DNA of 64,000 nucleotides from positions 33,343-97,342 of the forward strand of contig JANPLI010000043.1 of the NCBI GenBank assembly GCA_031426455.1, read 5' to 3'. The first letter of the stretch is position 1. The number at the start of each line of letters is the position of its first letter. Made by a program: the position numbers and the translations under genes. This document shows positions 26,522 through 34,733 of this stretch, in pieces. The notes under the pieces were generated by a model, which saw only the letters and a list, made by a program, of their open reading frames with translations, made no database searches and was not told where the DNA came from. The DNA is from JANNMJ01 sp031426455. GTDB taxonomy: Bacteria > Bacteroidota > Bacteroidia > Cytophagales > Hymenobacteraceae.

Positions 26522-27664
26522 TTGCGCATCGCTGTTCTTACTTCCTCGCGCGCCGATTACGGTATCTACCGCCCGCTATTGCTGGCGCTGGCTGCCGATC
26601 CGGCCCGTTTCGATGCCAGCCTCTTCGTCTTTGGCACTCATCTTTCGCCTTATCACGGCCGCACAATGGCGCTGATCGGGCAGGAAGCCATTTTGCCGAT
26701 TGCGGAGTGCGTAGAGTCGTTGGTACTGGGCGATTCTCCGGAAGCCATTTCTACGGCGGTGGGGCTGACTGCCACCAAATTCAGTAGCCTGTGGGCGCGC
26801 TGGGCGCCCCAATTGGATCTGGTGCTTTGCCTAGGCGACCGTTACGAGATGTTTGCGGCAGTGGCTGCTGCCTTGCCTTTTGGGATGCGCATCGGTCATT
26901 TTCACGGTGGCGAAACCACGTTGGGCGCTATCGATAATGCCTATCGCCACAGTCTGACGCTGATGGCGCAGTTGCACTTCGTTTCCACCGAAGGGCACGC
27001 CACCCGGGTGCGCCAGGTGCTGGGCGAGGCAGTTGCTACGGCGCAGGTTCATAATGTCGGGGCGTTGAGCCTGAGTAATCTGCGTTCGCTGAAGCTGCTT
27101 TCGGTCGAACAGTTTCAGCAACGCTTCGGTATCGACCTGAGCCAGCCCACCGCCCTGGTCACGTTTCATCCCGAAACCGTCGCTTTCAGCCAGACGGCGC
27201 ATCACGTGGCCGAACTGGTGGCGGCGTTGGAAGAATTGCCGGAACAGGTGCTGATTACGATGCCCAATGCGGATACGCTGGGGTCAGTGGTGCGGGCGGC
27301 GTTGGCCGCTTTTGTGGAGCGGCACCCTGAACGGGCCGTAGCCGTGGAGTCGCTGGGTACGTTGGGCTATTTCTCGGCAATGCGTCACTGCGCCTATCTG
27401 CTGGGTAATACTTCGTCCGGCTTGATCGAGGCCGCTTCCCTGGGGCGCTATGTACTGAACCTTGGCGACCGGCAAGCGGGCCGTGAGGCTGGCCCCAACG
27501 TCGTGCCGGTACCGCTGGAGCGCGCCGCCATCGTGGCGGCGGCCGCCCAGATTCGCCATCGTCCGCCTTATGCCGGCCCAAACCCTTACGGTGACGGTTC
27601 TGCGGCAGACCGTGTGACAGCCGTTCTTACCTCCCTGGCTGATGCGCCCGTTGCTGCCTGCTGA
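26522..27664 (+). CDS. neuC: UDP-N-acetylglucosamine 2-epimerase, hydrolysing (NeuC/LegG type)
   Basis: 380 residues. The start is a TTG codon at 26522, chosen because the protein then begins MRIAVLTSSRADYGIYRPL, the standard family N-terminus; no ATG is available. Other motifs are CLGDRYEMFA, GHFHGGETTLGAIDNAYRHS, VTFHPET and GNTSSGLIEAASLG. The enzyme removes UDP and inverts C2, giving the free 2,4-diacetamido sugar for NeuB. It overlaps the acetyltransferase gene by 23 nt. Confidence 0.93.
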   Translation: MRIAVLTSSRADYGIYRPLLLALAADPARFDASLFVFGTHLSPYHGRTMALIGQEAILPIAECVESLVLGDSPEAISTAVGLTATKFSSLWARWAPQLDLVLCLGDRYEMFAAVAAALPFGMRIGHFHGGETTLGAIDNAYRHSLTLMAQLHFVSTEGHATRVRQVLGEAVATAQVHNVGALSLSNLRSLKLLSVEQFQQRFGIDLSQPTALVTFHPETVAFSQTAHHVAELVAALEELPEQVLITMPNADTLGSVVRAALAAFVERHPERAVAVESLGTLGYFSAMRHCAYLLGNTSSGLIEAASLGRYVLNLGDRQAGREAGPNVVPVPLERAAIVAAAAQIRHRPPYAGPNPYGDGSAADRVTAVLTSLADAPVAAC

Positions 27665-28313
27665 CGTTGCCCCGTCCGCCGTCGCGCTGCTGGGCTACTC
27701 CGGCCACGCCTGGGTGGTGGCCGACTGCCTGCAGGCGGCAGGCTACGTCGTAGAGGCTTATTGCGAGCGCCACGCGGCCGCGACCAATCCTTACAGTCTG
27801 GCCTATCTCGGCTTCGAAGGCGATACCGAGGTGCTGGCAGCCCTGCGCACGTTTCAGTGGTTCGTGGCCCTCGGCGACAATGCCCTGCGCCAACGCGTGC
27901 AACAGCGACTGATGGCTGCGTTGGGCACGGCGCCCGTCATTGCTGCGCATCCGTCGGCCCTTGTTTCGCCCCACGCGGCGGTGGGCGCTGGCACGCTGCT
28001 GGCCCCGCGCGCCGTGTTGAACGCGGGCGCGCAGGTAGGGGAGGGGGCAATCATCAATACCGGCGCCATTGTGGAGCACGAATGCCGGATCGGTGATTTC
28101 GCCCACCTGGCACCCGGCGCCGTGCTGGCGGGCAACGTAGATGTAGGGGCGGGCGCCTTCGTGGGGGCGGGGGCAGTGGTGCGCCAGGGGATTCGGATCG
28201 GCGCGAACGCACTGGTAGGCGCGGGCGCCGTGGTGGTGCGCGACGTAGCGCCCGGCGCGCGGGTCTGGGGCAACCCGGCGCGGGAACGACCGAGTGACCG
28301 AGTAACCGAGTAA
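27642..28313 (+). CDS. Left-handed beta-helix sugar N-acetyltransferase (NeuD/PglD/LegH-like)
   Basis: 223 residues. An N-terminal Rossmann-like UDP-binding part (VALLGYSGHAWVVADCLQ) precedes hexapeptide repeats (residues 105-210: VGAGTLLAPRAVLNAG, GAIINTGAIVEHECRIGDF, GAGAVVRQGIRIG), as in PglD. In the legionaminate pathway this enzyme would acetylate the 4-amino group made by LegC. The acceptor histidine is in IVEHECRIGD. The C-terminal tail ERPSDRVTE and the stop codon are encoded by an octamer array, so this end is probably a late addition. Confidence 0.88.
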   Translation: MRPLLPADVAPSAVALLGYSGHAWVVADCLQAAGYVVEAYCERHAAATNPYSLAYLGFEGDTEVLAALRTFQWFVALGDNALRQRVQQRLMAALGTAPVIAAHPSALVSPHAAVGAGTLLAPRAVLNAGAQVGEGAIINTGAIVEHECRIGDFAHLAPGAVLAGNVDVGAGAFVGAGAVVRQGIRIGANALVGAGAVVVRDVAPGARVWGNPARERPSDRVTE

Positions 28314-28355
28314 CTCCTACCCTTAACCCCTCCCACCCTCAAACCCTCCTCGAAC
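28283..28355 (+). repeat. Octamer arrays at the end of the acetyltransferase gene
   Basis: CGAGTGAC, CGAGTAAC, CGAGTAAC at 28291-28314, preceded by a degenerate unit, encode the last residues and supply the TAA stop (28311-28313). A second array of the ACCCTCAA/ACCCTCCT type follows at about 28316-28353; the same unit appears in the arms at 62612-62747. Confidence 0.75.
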
Positions 28356-28418
28356 TGGCCGCGCCGGTGCGACCTTTGTACCTGGGTTCCCCGCTTCTCA
28401 TTTGTTTTTATTTTGTCT

Positions 28419-29462
28419 ATGCACCAAACGCATACCCTGGCCGATACCGTGAGCGCCCGCGACGCGCTGCGCCGGCTCGAAGAAGTGCCGGGCCCAAAGA
28501 CGCTTTTCGTGCTGAATGCCGATGAGCGACTGGTCGGGACGCTGACCGACGGCGACATCCGCCGGGGGCTGATTCGTGGCCTCGACGTGGATGGGCCGAT
28601 TACCACCTTTATGTTCGCCGGGTTCAGCTTTCTGAGCAGCGCCAACCATAATCCGGCCGAGATAGCCCGGCTGCGGGCCGACGATATTCGCCTCGTGCCG
28701 CTGGTGGATGAACAGATGCGCCTGCTGCGGGTCATCGACCTGGTGCGCACCCGCGCGCTGCTGCCGCTCGATGCCGTGATTATGGCCGGAGGGCGGGGCG
28801 AACGCCTCAAGCCCCTGACGGATAGTGTACCCAAGCCTTTGTTGCCAGTAGGAGGGAAGCCCATCATCGAACATAATATCGACCGGCTGGCGGCTTATGG
28901 CCTGACGAATATTACGATCTCGATCCGCTATCTCGGCCAGCAGCTCATCGACCATTTCGGCGATGGTGCCTCGCGCAAGTTGAACATTGCTTACGTCAGC
29001 GAAGACAAGCCGCTGGGCACGTTCGGCGCCATCAAACTGGTTCAAAATCTCCATCACGACGTCGTGCTGGTGATGAACTCGGACCTGCTGACGGATATCG
29101 ACTTCGAAGACTTCTACAACGCGTTCATCAGCCAGGGGGCGGATATGGCTATTGCCACAGTGCCCTACAAAGTGAACGTGCCCTACGCCGTGCTGGAAGT
29201 GGACGGTACGGCGGGCATTCGCTCGTTCACCGAGAAACCGACGTACACCTACTACTCCAACGCCGGCATCTACCTGCTGCGCCGGGAACTGCTCGACCGG
29301 GTGCCCACCAACCAGCACTACAACGCCACCGACCTGATGGAAGACCTGATTGCCGACGGCCGGCGCGTGGTTTCGTACCCAATGCTCGGCTATTGGCTCG
29401 ACATCGGGAAGCACGACGACTACCGCAAGGCTCAAGAAGATATCCGTCATCTGAAGCTGTAA
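28419..29462 (+). CDS. ptmE: CBS-domain sugar-1-phosphate nucleotidyltransferase (PtmE-like)
   Basis: 347 residues from ATG 28419; an in-frame TTG two codons upstream is possible. Residues 1-115 hold a CBS pair (LVGTLTDGDIRRGLIRG, LRVIDLV); residues 118-347 are a nucleotidyltransferase with AVIMAGGRGERLKPLT, PKPLLPVGGKPI and the metal-binding MNSDLLTDIDFED. The fusion matches PtmE of the Campylobacter legionaminate pathway, which makes GDP-glucosamine from glucosamine-1-phosphate. If so, the pathway here is GDP-linked rather than UDP-linked. The NeuC homologue does not settle which nucleotide is used. Confidence 0.87.
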   Translation: MHQTHTLADTVSARDALRRLEEVPGPKTLFVLNADERLVGTLTDGDIRRGLIRGLDVDGPITTFMFAGFSFLSSANHNPAEIARLRADDIRLVPLVDEQMRLLRVIDLVRTRALLPLDAVIMAGGRGERLKPLTDSVPKPLLPVGGKPIIEHNIDRLAAYGLTNITISIRYLGQQLIDHFGDGASRKLNIAYVSEDKPLGTFGAIKLVQNLHHDVVLVMNSDLLTDIDFEDFYNAFISQGADMAIATVPYKVNVPYAVLEVDGTAGIRSFTEKPTYTYYSNAGIYLLRRELLDRVPTNQHYNATDLMEDLIADGRRVVSYPMLGYWLDIGKHDDYRKAQEDIRHLKL

Positions 29463-29563
29463 GGGCAAGCTTCCGCTCCAGGTAAGTCAGGACGGATTTC
29501 CCGCAGCGACGTGAAGGTTTCGCAGCGACGCAGCGCCGAATGAAGCCAGTAGCCAACATCACG

Positions 29564-29595
29564 CAGTCACTCAGTTCCACTCAGTCACTCAGTAA
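29564..29595 (+). repeat. Octamer array directly upstream of neuA
   Basis: CAGTCACT, CAGTTCCA, CTCAGTCA, CTCAGTAA, ending four bases before the neuA ATG. It is the intergenic counterpart of the pheT octamer array. If translation began at the in-frame ATG 29540, it would encode TQSLSSTQSLS, so the start choice matters. Confidence 0.8.
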
Positions 29596-29599
29596 AAAA

Positions 29600-30343
29600 A
29601 TGCCCGCAACGCTTTTTCTGATCCCGGCGCGCGGTGGCTCCAAGGGCCTGCCCGGCAAGAATATCAAGTCCTTACAGGGGCGCCCCCTGCTGACGCTTGC
29701 CATCGACGTAGCCCGCGCTGTGGCTGACTCCGGGGCCGGCGACGTGATCGCGGTCAGCACCGACGACGACGCCATTGCCGCCGTAGCCGAAGCCCACGGC
29801 CTGCCGGTGCCCTTTCGGCGTCCTCCCGCGCTGGCCGCCGACACGGCCGGTTCCTGGGAAGTGCTGCTGCACGCCTTGGATTTCTATGCGGCCCAGGGGC
29901 GCGCTTTCGATCGCGTGGCGCTGCTTCAGCCCACGTCGCCCTTCCGGCAGCCAGCCCATCTGCGGGGCGCTCTGGCCGAGTTTGCGCGCGGCGGTTGCGA
30001 CGCCGTGATTTCGGTCAAAGAAACCGCTGCCAACCCGTATTATCTTCTTTGTGAGGAAGATGCTGATGGCTTTCTGGCAAAATCGAAGCAGGCTGACCTG
30101 ACCCGCCGGCAGGACGTACCGACAGTGTACGAGTACAACGGCGCCCTCTATGTCTTCGATACGGCTGCCCTGCGCCTGAATCCGCCGCATCGCCTGCGGC
30201 GCGTCAGAAAGTTTTTGATGGAAGACCTGGCCTCGCTCGATATCGATACGCCGCTGGACTGGGACTGGGCGGAATTTCTGCTTTCCCGGAATTACGTTAC
30301 GCTCCCTTCGTATCTAAATACTATCAGTTCACCGACTGCTTAA
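29600..30343 (+). CDS. neuA: CMP-nonulosonate (legionaminate/neuraminate) cytidylyltransferase
   Basis: 247 residues from ATG 29600, which gives the family N-terminus (MPATLFLIPARGGSKGLPGKN). Activates the nonulosonic acid with CTP. Motifs: ARGGSKGLPGKN (nucleotide loop), VSTDDDAIAAVA, LLQPTSPFRQPAHL, DAVISVKET, YEYNGALYVF and a terminal DIDTPLDWDWAE. A start at 29540 would add 20 residues coded by an octamer array and is considered unlikely. The product feeds the sialyltransferase-like enzyme at 34734. Confidence 0.93.
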   Translation: MPATLFLIPARGGSKGLPGKNIKSLQGRPLLTLAIDVARAVADSGAGDVIAVSTDDDAIAAVAEAHGLPVPFRRPPALAADTAGSWEVLLHALDFYAAQGRAFDRVALLQPTSPFRQPAHLRGALAEFARGGCDAVISVKETAANPYYLLCEEDADGFLAKSKQADLTRRQDVPTVYEYNGALYVFDTAALRLNPPHRLRRVRKFLMEDLASLDIDTPLDWDWAEFLLSRNYVTLPSYLNTISSPTA

Positions 30344-30364
30344 AGAATCGGCGCCTGTCCGTAC

Positions 30365-30372
30365 TACCTTTG
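30365..30372 (+). promoter_or_regulatory. Bacteroidota-type -7 element upstream of the acetamidino module
   Basis: TACCTTTG fits TAnnTTTG and lies 88 nt before the HisF2-like start. No clear -33 partner is visible. Confidence 0.4.
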
Positions 30373-30460
30373 TTGCCCGGTTAGACTAGTAGGAAAACAC
30401 CTGATTACCTGATTGCTCCGTCCGGTGCCGGCCGCTTTCCTGTCGCCAGCACCACTTGTT

Positions 30461-31342
30461 ATGGCTAGTATTCGCATCATTCCCCGGCTTGATATTAAGG
30501 GGCCGAACCTCGTCAAAGGCATTCATCTCGAAGGGCTGCGGGTGCTGGGCGACCCCGACGCTTTCGCCCGCTATTACTACGAGAATGGCGCCGACGAGCT
30601 GATGTATCAGGATGTAGTAGCGAGCCTGTACGAGCGCAACTCGCTGCACGAGATCGTCCGCAAGACAGCCCGCCAGCTCTTCATCCCCCTTACGGTAGGT
30701 GGTGGTATCCGTACGCTGACCGATATCCGCGACGTGCTGCGGGCCGGCGCCGATAAAGTCTGCCTCAACACGGCCGCCGTGCGGAATCCGGAGCTGGTGC
30801 GCGCCGCCTCGCGGGCGTTTGGCTCGTCCACTATCGTGGTGGCCGTCGAAGCCATCAAGCAGCCCGGCCCGACCGGCCGCTACGAGGCTTTCACCGAGAA
30901 CGGGCGCGAAGCCACCGGCCTGGAAGCGGTGGAATGGGCTACGCGTCTGGCCGAAATGGGCGCTGGCGAACTGATCATCACGTCCGTGGATCGTGAAGGC
31001 ACGGGCCTGGGCTTCGACGGCGCGTTGATCCGGGCCATTGCCGATGCCGTCTCCATTCCGGTCATTGCCCACGGTGGGGCGGGTTGCCTCGACCACGTGA
31101 TCGACGTTTGTCAACAAGGACACGCCCACGCCGTGGCGCTTTCGTCGCTGCTGCACTACGAATTCATTACGCACCCCGAATACCAGCCGCCGGGCGCGGG
31201 TGGCGAGGGGAATACCCACTTTCTGCGCAGCGGGCGCACCTTCAGTAAGATTCAGCCCACTGACCTGCCCACGATCAAGGCCGCGTTACAGGATGCGGGC
31301 ATCGAATGCCGGCCGATGCTGGTAGAAACGGACGCCCGCTGA
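30461..31342 (+). CDS. AglZ/HisF2-family acetamidino modification protein
   Basis: 293 residues from ATG 30461. A TIM-barrel HisF paralogue: IIPRLDIKGPNLVKG at the N-terminus, PLTVGGGIRTLTDIRDVLRAGADKV, ITSVDREGTG and PVIAHGGAG. In true HisF a second catalytic Asp lies in an AIDAK-type motif; here the position reads Glu (AVEAIK), and the protein is about 40 residues longer. With the HisH-like glutaminase and the amidotransferase that follow, it most likely channels ammonia for converting an N-acetyl to an acetamidino group, as HisF2/HisH2/WbpG do in Pseudomonas O-antigen synthesis. It is unlikely to serve histidine biosynthesis, since no his genes are nearby. Confidence 0.88.
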   Translation: MASIRIIPRLDIKGPNLVKGIHLEGLRVLGDPDAFARYYYENGADELMYQDVVASLYERNSLHEIVRKTARQLFIPLTVGGGIRTLTDIRDVLRAGADKVCLNTAAVRNPELVRAASRAFGSSTIVVAVEAIKQPGPTGRYEAFTENGREATGLEAVEWATRLAEMGAGELIITSVDREGTGLGFDGALIRAIADAVSIPVIAHGGAGCLDHVIDVCQQGHAHAVALSSLLHYEFITHPEYQPPGAGGEGNTHFLRSGRTFSKIQPTDLPTIKAALQDAGIECRPMLVETDAR

Positions 31343-31358
31343 GCCTTTTGCTTTCTTT

Positions 31359-32060
31359 ATGACGGAAATTTCCTCCTCCGCCACCGCGTCGGCTCAAACG
31401 GAAGTGGCGAACCAGCGGCTCGTGATTGTCGATTACGGCGCTGGCAACCTCTTCAGCGTCGAACAGGCTTGCCGTCAGGCGGGCATAACGCCGTTGGTGA
31501 CGGCCAACCCCGCCCTGATTGCCAACGCCGAGGCATTGATTCTGCCCGGCGTGGGCGCTTTCGGCGAGGCAATGGCCAGTCTGCGCCGCCTCGATCTGGA
31601 AAGCCCGCTGCGTGACTTTGCCCAGACCGGGCGCCCGCTGCTGGGCGTTTGCCTGGGCTTGCAGTTGCTGTTCACGGAAAGCGAAGAGTTTGGCTCGCAC
31701 AAGGGGCTGAATATTGTGCCCGGTGTCGTGCGCCGGTTTTCGGCCACCGTCGGCGTGCCCGTGCCGCAGATTGCCTGGAACCAGATTCACCGCCCGGCTG
31801 GGCTGGACTGGGAAGACACTTTGCTGAAAGGCACGGCCGACGGCGAGTATATGTACTTCGTTCATTCCTATTACGTCGCCCCGGAAGCTGCTGCTGATAT
31901 CCTCTCCGAAACCGATTATGCGGGGGTGCGCTACTGCTCCAGTGTTCACCGGGGCGGTATTTTTGCCACGCAGTTCCACCCCGAGAAGAGCGCCGCCCGG
32001 GGCGTTCGGCTCTACACCAACTGGCTCCGGCAGGCGCTGCCCGCCACCCCTGCTGCCTGA
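31359..32060 (+). CDS. HisH-like glutamine amidotransferase subunit (HisH2)
   Basis: 233 residues from ATG 31359. Class I glutaminase: VIVDYGAGNLFSV, the nucleophile in LLGVCLGLQLLF (Cys of GVCLG), YFVHSYYV and the His/Glu pair in ATQFHPEKS. An N-terminal extension of about 20 residues precedes the HisH start. It lies 16 bp after the HisF2-like gene; together they would form a glutaminase-barrel complex delivering ammonia to the amidotransferase at 32126. Confidence 0.9.
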   Translation: MTEISSSATASAQTEVANQRLVIVDYGAGNLFSVEQACRQAGITPLVTANPALIANAEALILPGVGAFGEAMASLRRLDLESPLRDFAQTGRPLLGVCLGLQLLFTESEEFGSHKGLNIVPGVVRRFSATVGVPVPQIAWNQIHRPAGLDWEDTLLKGTADGEYMYFVHSYYVAPEAAADILSETDYAGVRYCSSVHRGGIFATQFHPEKSAARGVRLYTNWLRQALPATPAA

Positions 32061-32125
32061 ACCTGGCCTTCTTCTCTTTTCCTGGCCTCCTTCTTTCTTT
32101 CTTTCTAATTTTTTCTCTGTTCTCA

Positions 32126-33304
32126 GTGGAATCTAAAAACACGCAGGCCCGCTACAACCTGCCTGCCGAGGTGCGCTTCTGCACCAAATGCACGGTTTCG
32201 AACCAGCGCCCCCGCATCACCTTCGATGAAAACGGCGTTTGTTCGGCCTGCCAGTTTGCCGAGTTCAAGCAAACCAAAATCGACTGGGTGGCGCGGGAGC
32301 AGGAACTGGTGGCGCTGCTCGACCGCCATCGCCGTACGGACGGTTCCTACGACGTAATCGTGCCCTCCAGCGGGGGCAAGGATTCGGCCTTCATCGCCCA
32401 CGAGCTGAAGCACCGCTACAAGATGAATCCGCTGACCGTGACCTGGGCGCCGCACCTCTACACCGAGATCGGCTTTCAGAATCACCAGAACCTGATCCAC
32501 GTCGGCGACCTCGCCAATATCACCGGCGCACCTGCTGGCTCGACGCACCGCAAACTCACCAAACTGTCGTTTGAGATTCTGGGCGATCCGTTCCAGCCCT
32601 TCATCTATGGCCAGACCAATTTCCCGCTTCAGGTAGCGGTGATGTATGGTGTTCCGCTGGTGATGTACGGCGAAAACGGCGAGGTGGAATACGGCGGAAA
32701 TATGAAAAACGCCTTTAGTCCTACGCGCGACTGGCGGGCGGATCATAAAAATCATTATTTTTCCGGTATCGGCCCGGAGGATATGGCCGACCACGGCGTC
32801 AGCTTGCGCGAGTTGAAGCCTTATATGGCGCCTCCGGCCGAAGAGTTGGAGAAGCTCAACGTGGAAATCCACTTTTACGGTTACTACAAAATGTGGGTGC
32901 CGCAGGAGAATTATTACTACTGCGTCGAGAATACGGGCTTCGTGGCCAACCCCGTCCGTAACGAGGGCACGTACTCGAAGTATGCCTCGCTGGACGACAA
33001 ACTCGACGGCTATCACTACTACCTGGCTTTCATCAAGTTCGGTCTGGGCCGGGGAACGTCTGACTCCGCCCACGAAATCCGCGACGGTCACCTGACCCGC
33101 GAGGAGGGCATTGCGCTGGTGAACAAGTTCGACGGCGAATTTCCCCAGAAGAACTACCAGACCTTCTTGGACTATTGCGGTATCACCGACGAGGATTTCC
33201 ACGCCTGCATCGACTCCTGGCGCTCGCCCCACCTCTGGGGTAAGGACGCGGCCGGTAACTGGAAACTGCGCCATAACGTGGCCGGAACGGGCCTGGATGA
33301 CTGA
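32126..33304 (+). CDS. N-acetyl sugar amidotransferase (PseA/WbpG-like)
   Basis: 392 residues from a GTG start at 32126. Two CxxC pairs at the N-terminus (CTKCTVSNQRP and VCSACQF) probably bind zinc; the PP-loop SSGGKDSAF near residue 90-98 binds ATP. YGENGEVEYGG and FYGYYKMWVPQENYYYC are typical of the PseA/WbpG family, which turns an N-acetyl group into acetamidino on pseudaminic, legionaminic or 3-amino-mannuronic acid residues. The gene ends 8 nt inside the flippase gene. Its substrate here is inferred from the surrounding nonulosonate genes. Confidence 0.92.
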   Translation: MESKNTQARYNLPAEVRFCTKCTVSNQRPRITFDENGVCSACQFAEFKQTKIDWVAREQELVALLDRHRRTDGSYDVIVPSSGGKDSAFIAHELKHRYKMNPLTVTWAPHLYTEIGFQNHQNLIHVGDLANITGAPAGSTHRKLTKLSFEILGDPFQPFIYGQTNFPLQVAVMYGVPLVMYGENGEVEYGGNMKNAFSPTRDWRADHKNHYFSGIGPEDMADHGVSLRELKPYMAPPAEELEKLNVEIHFYGYYKMWVPQENYYYCVENTGFVANPVRNEGTYSKYASLDDKLDGYHYYLAFIKFGLGRGTSDSAHEIRDGHLTREEGIALVNKFDGEFPQKNYQTFLDYCGITDEDFHACIDSWRSPHLWGKDAAGNWKLRHNVAGTGLDD

Positions 33305-34727
33305 AGCCAACGCCGCACCGGGTGAACCGGAGATCGTTCGTCCCGCGCCCGCACCGGGGAGCCTCGGCACCCGGTTACGGGCGTTGGCGGGTTCGCGGGA
33401 GCTGCGCAACACGCTGCTGTACGTGCTGTCGTCGGCGTTTGGAGCCGTGCTGGGAATCGTCACGTTGCCGCTGTTTTCGCGCTATCTGAGCGTAACAGAT
33501 TTCGGCACGGTCGGCTACGTGTCGTCGATCAACTCGTTCCTGGCGCCGCTCTTCGTGCTGAGTCTCAACTCGTACTACATCAACCAGTACTACGTCAACC
33601 CCGACGAAAGCCGGCGTACCGACCTGCTCAGTACGCTGATTATTTTCACGACGGGCTGGAGCTTGTTCTGCATCGGCCTGTTCAGCGTCCTGGGCTACGC
33701 GGCGTTCGCGTATTTCGGGGTCAGTGTTCCGTTTTTTCCGTATATGCTGGTGCTGCTGATCAGCAACGTCGCGCAGGGCGTGTTTACGTACGCCACGCTG
33801 CAATACCGGCTCGTGCATCGCGCTTGGGGTTACGCGCTGCTGACGATTGCGCAAGCGGCCCTGATGACCGGCCTCGGCCTGGTGCTGGTCCGCTCGTTCC
33901 ACGCCGGGGCGCTGGGGCGCCTCAACGGGATGCTCTACGGCAACCTGGTGGTGGGCTTCGTGGCGTTGGTCGTGCTTTGGCCCCGCCTCCGGGCCCGCTT
34001 CGACTCCGGGCTGCTGCGGGCCGCGCTGCGGTTTTCGCTGCCGCTGATTCCGGTCACGGTGGTAGCGCTCTTGTTCGATACCATCGACCGTCTTTTCATT
34101 GAGCGAATGGCCTCGCTGCGCGAACTGGGTTTTTACAACGTAGCGATGCAGTACGGCTCGGCCATCACCATTCTCTCGTCGTCCATTTACCGAGCCTACG
34201 AGCCGGGCTATTTTGAAATGGCCGCCCGAGGCGATTTTGCGCGCATCAACCGCTCGTTCCGGTTTGTCACGCTGTTGTTCTTCGCCGGTTGCTTCGGCCT
34301 GATCGTCGGCAGTGGTCCGGTCATCAACCTGCTGACGCACGGCCGCTTCGGCCCCAGCGTACCGTTGGCGAACCTACTCATCGTCTCGTTCTTTCTGAAA
34401 GCCGTTTACCTGCTTTGCACGGTCCTGCTGACCATCGTGGGCCGAACCCGGGTGATGATGTGGACCTCGCTGCTCGGCCTGGGGCTGTTTATGGTGGCCA
34501 ACTACACGTTGCTGGCGGGCTTCGGCATCGCCGGGGCGGCCTACGCCAAGGTGCTGCCGATGGTGGTGCTGATTGCGTTGTCGGTGTATCTATCGGGGCA
34601 TCTGCGCGTATTCCGCTCGCTGCTCTGGCTCACGCTGGGGCTGCTGCTGGTGCTGTCGGCCGCCGCCATTTGGCTCGAACCGCTGTTGCGGCCCTTCTTC
34701 TCTTTCGTGCTGACTGCCCGCTCCTGA
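33297..34727 (+). CDS. Wzx-type polysaccharide flippase
   Basis: 476 residues starting in an 8-nt overlap with the amidotransferase. Twelve to fourteen hydrophobic segments and the N-terminal layout (ELRNTLLYVLSSAFGAVLGIVTLPLFSRYLS quoted in part, then DFGTVGYV) match the O-antigen/lipid III flippase (MOP/PST) superfamily. It should move an undecaprenyl-linked repeat unit to the periplasmic face. A matching Wzy polymerase was not recognised in the window. The presence of the flippase implies lipid-linked assembly of the amidinated glycan. Confidence 0.87.
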   Translation: MTEANAAPGEPEIVRPAPAPGSLGTRLRALAGSRELRNTLLYVLSSAFGAVLGIVTLPLFSRYLSVTDFGTVGYVSSINSFLAPLFVLSLNSYYINQYYVNPDESRRTDLLSTLIIFTTGWSLFCIGLFSVLGYAAFAYFGVSVPFFPYMLVLLISNVAQGVFTYATLQYRLVHRAWGYALLTIAQAALMTGLGLVLVRSFHAGALGRLNGMLYGNLVVGFVALVVLWPRLRARFDSGLLRAALRFSLPLIPVTVVALLFDTIDRLFIERMASLRELGFYNVAMQYGSAITILSSSIYRAYEPGYFEMAARGDFARINRSFRFVTLLFFAGCFGLIVGSGPVINLLTHGRFGPSVPLANLLIVSFFLKAVYLLCTVLLTIVGRTRVMMWTSLLGLGLFMVANYTLLAGFGIAGAAYAKVLPMVVLIALSVYLSGHLRVFRSLLWLTLGLLLVLSAAAIWLEPLLRPFFSFVLTARS

Positions 34728-34733
34728 CGCCTG

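Noticed and set aside
29540..29599. Upstream start of neuA at ATG 29540
   Set aside because: The 20 extra residues are encoded by an octamer array and precede the conserved family N-terminus.
30461..32060. Histidine biosynthesis hisF and hisH
   Set aside because: No other his genes, fused context with an N-acetyl sugar amidotransferase, and a changed catalytic residue favour the acetamidino role.
32123..33463. A 446-codon minus-strand open frame across the amidotransferase and flippase
   Set aside because: It spans the junction of two well-supported plus-strand genes and has no family features.
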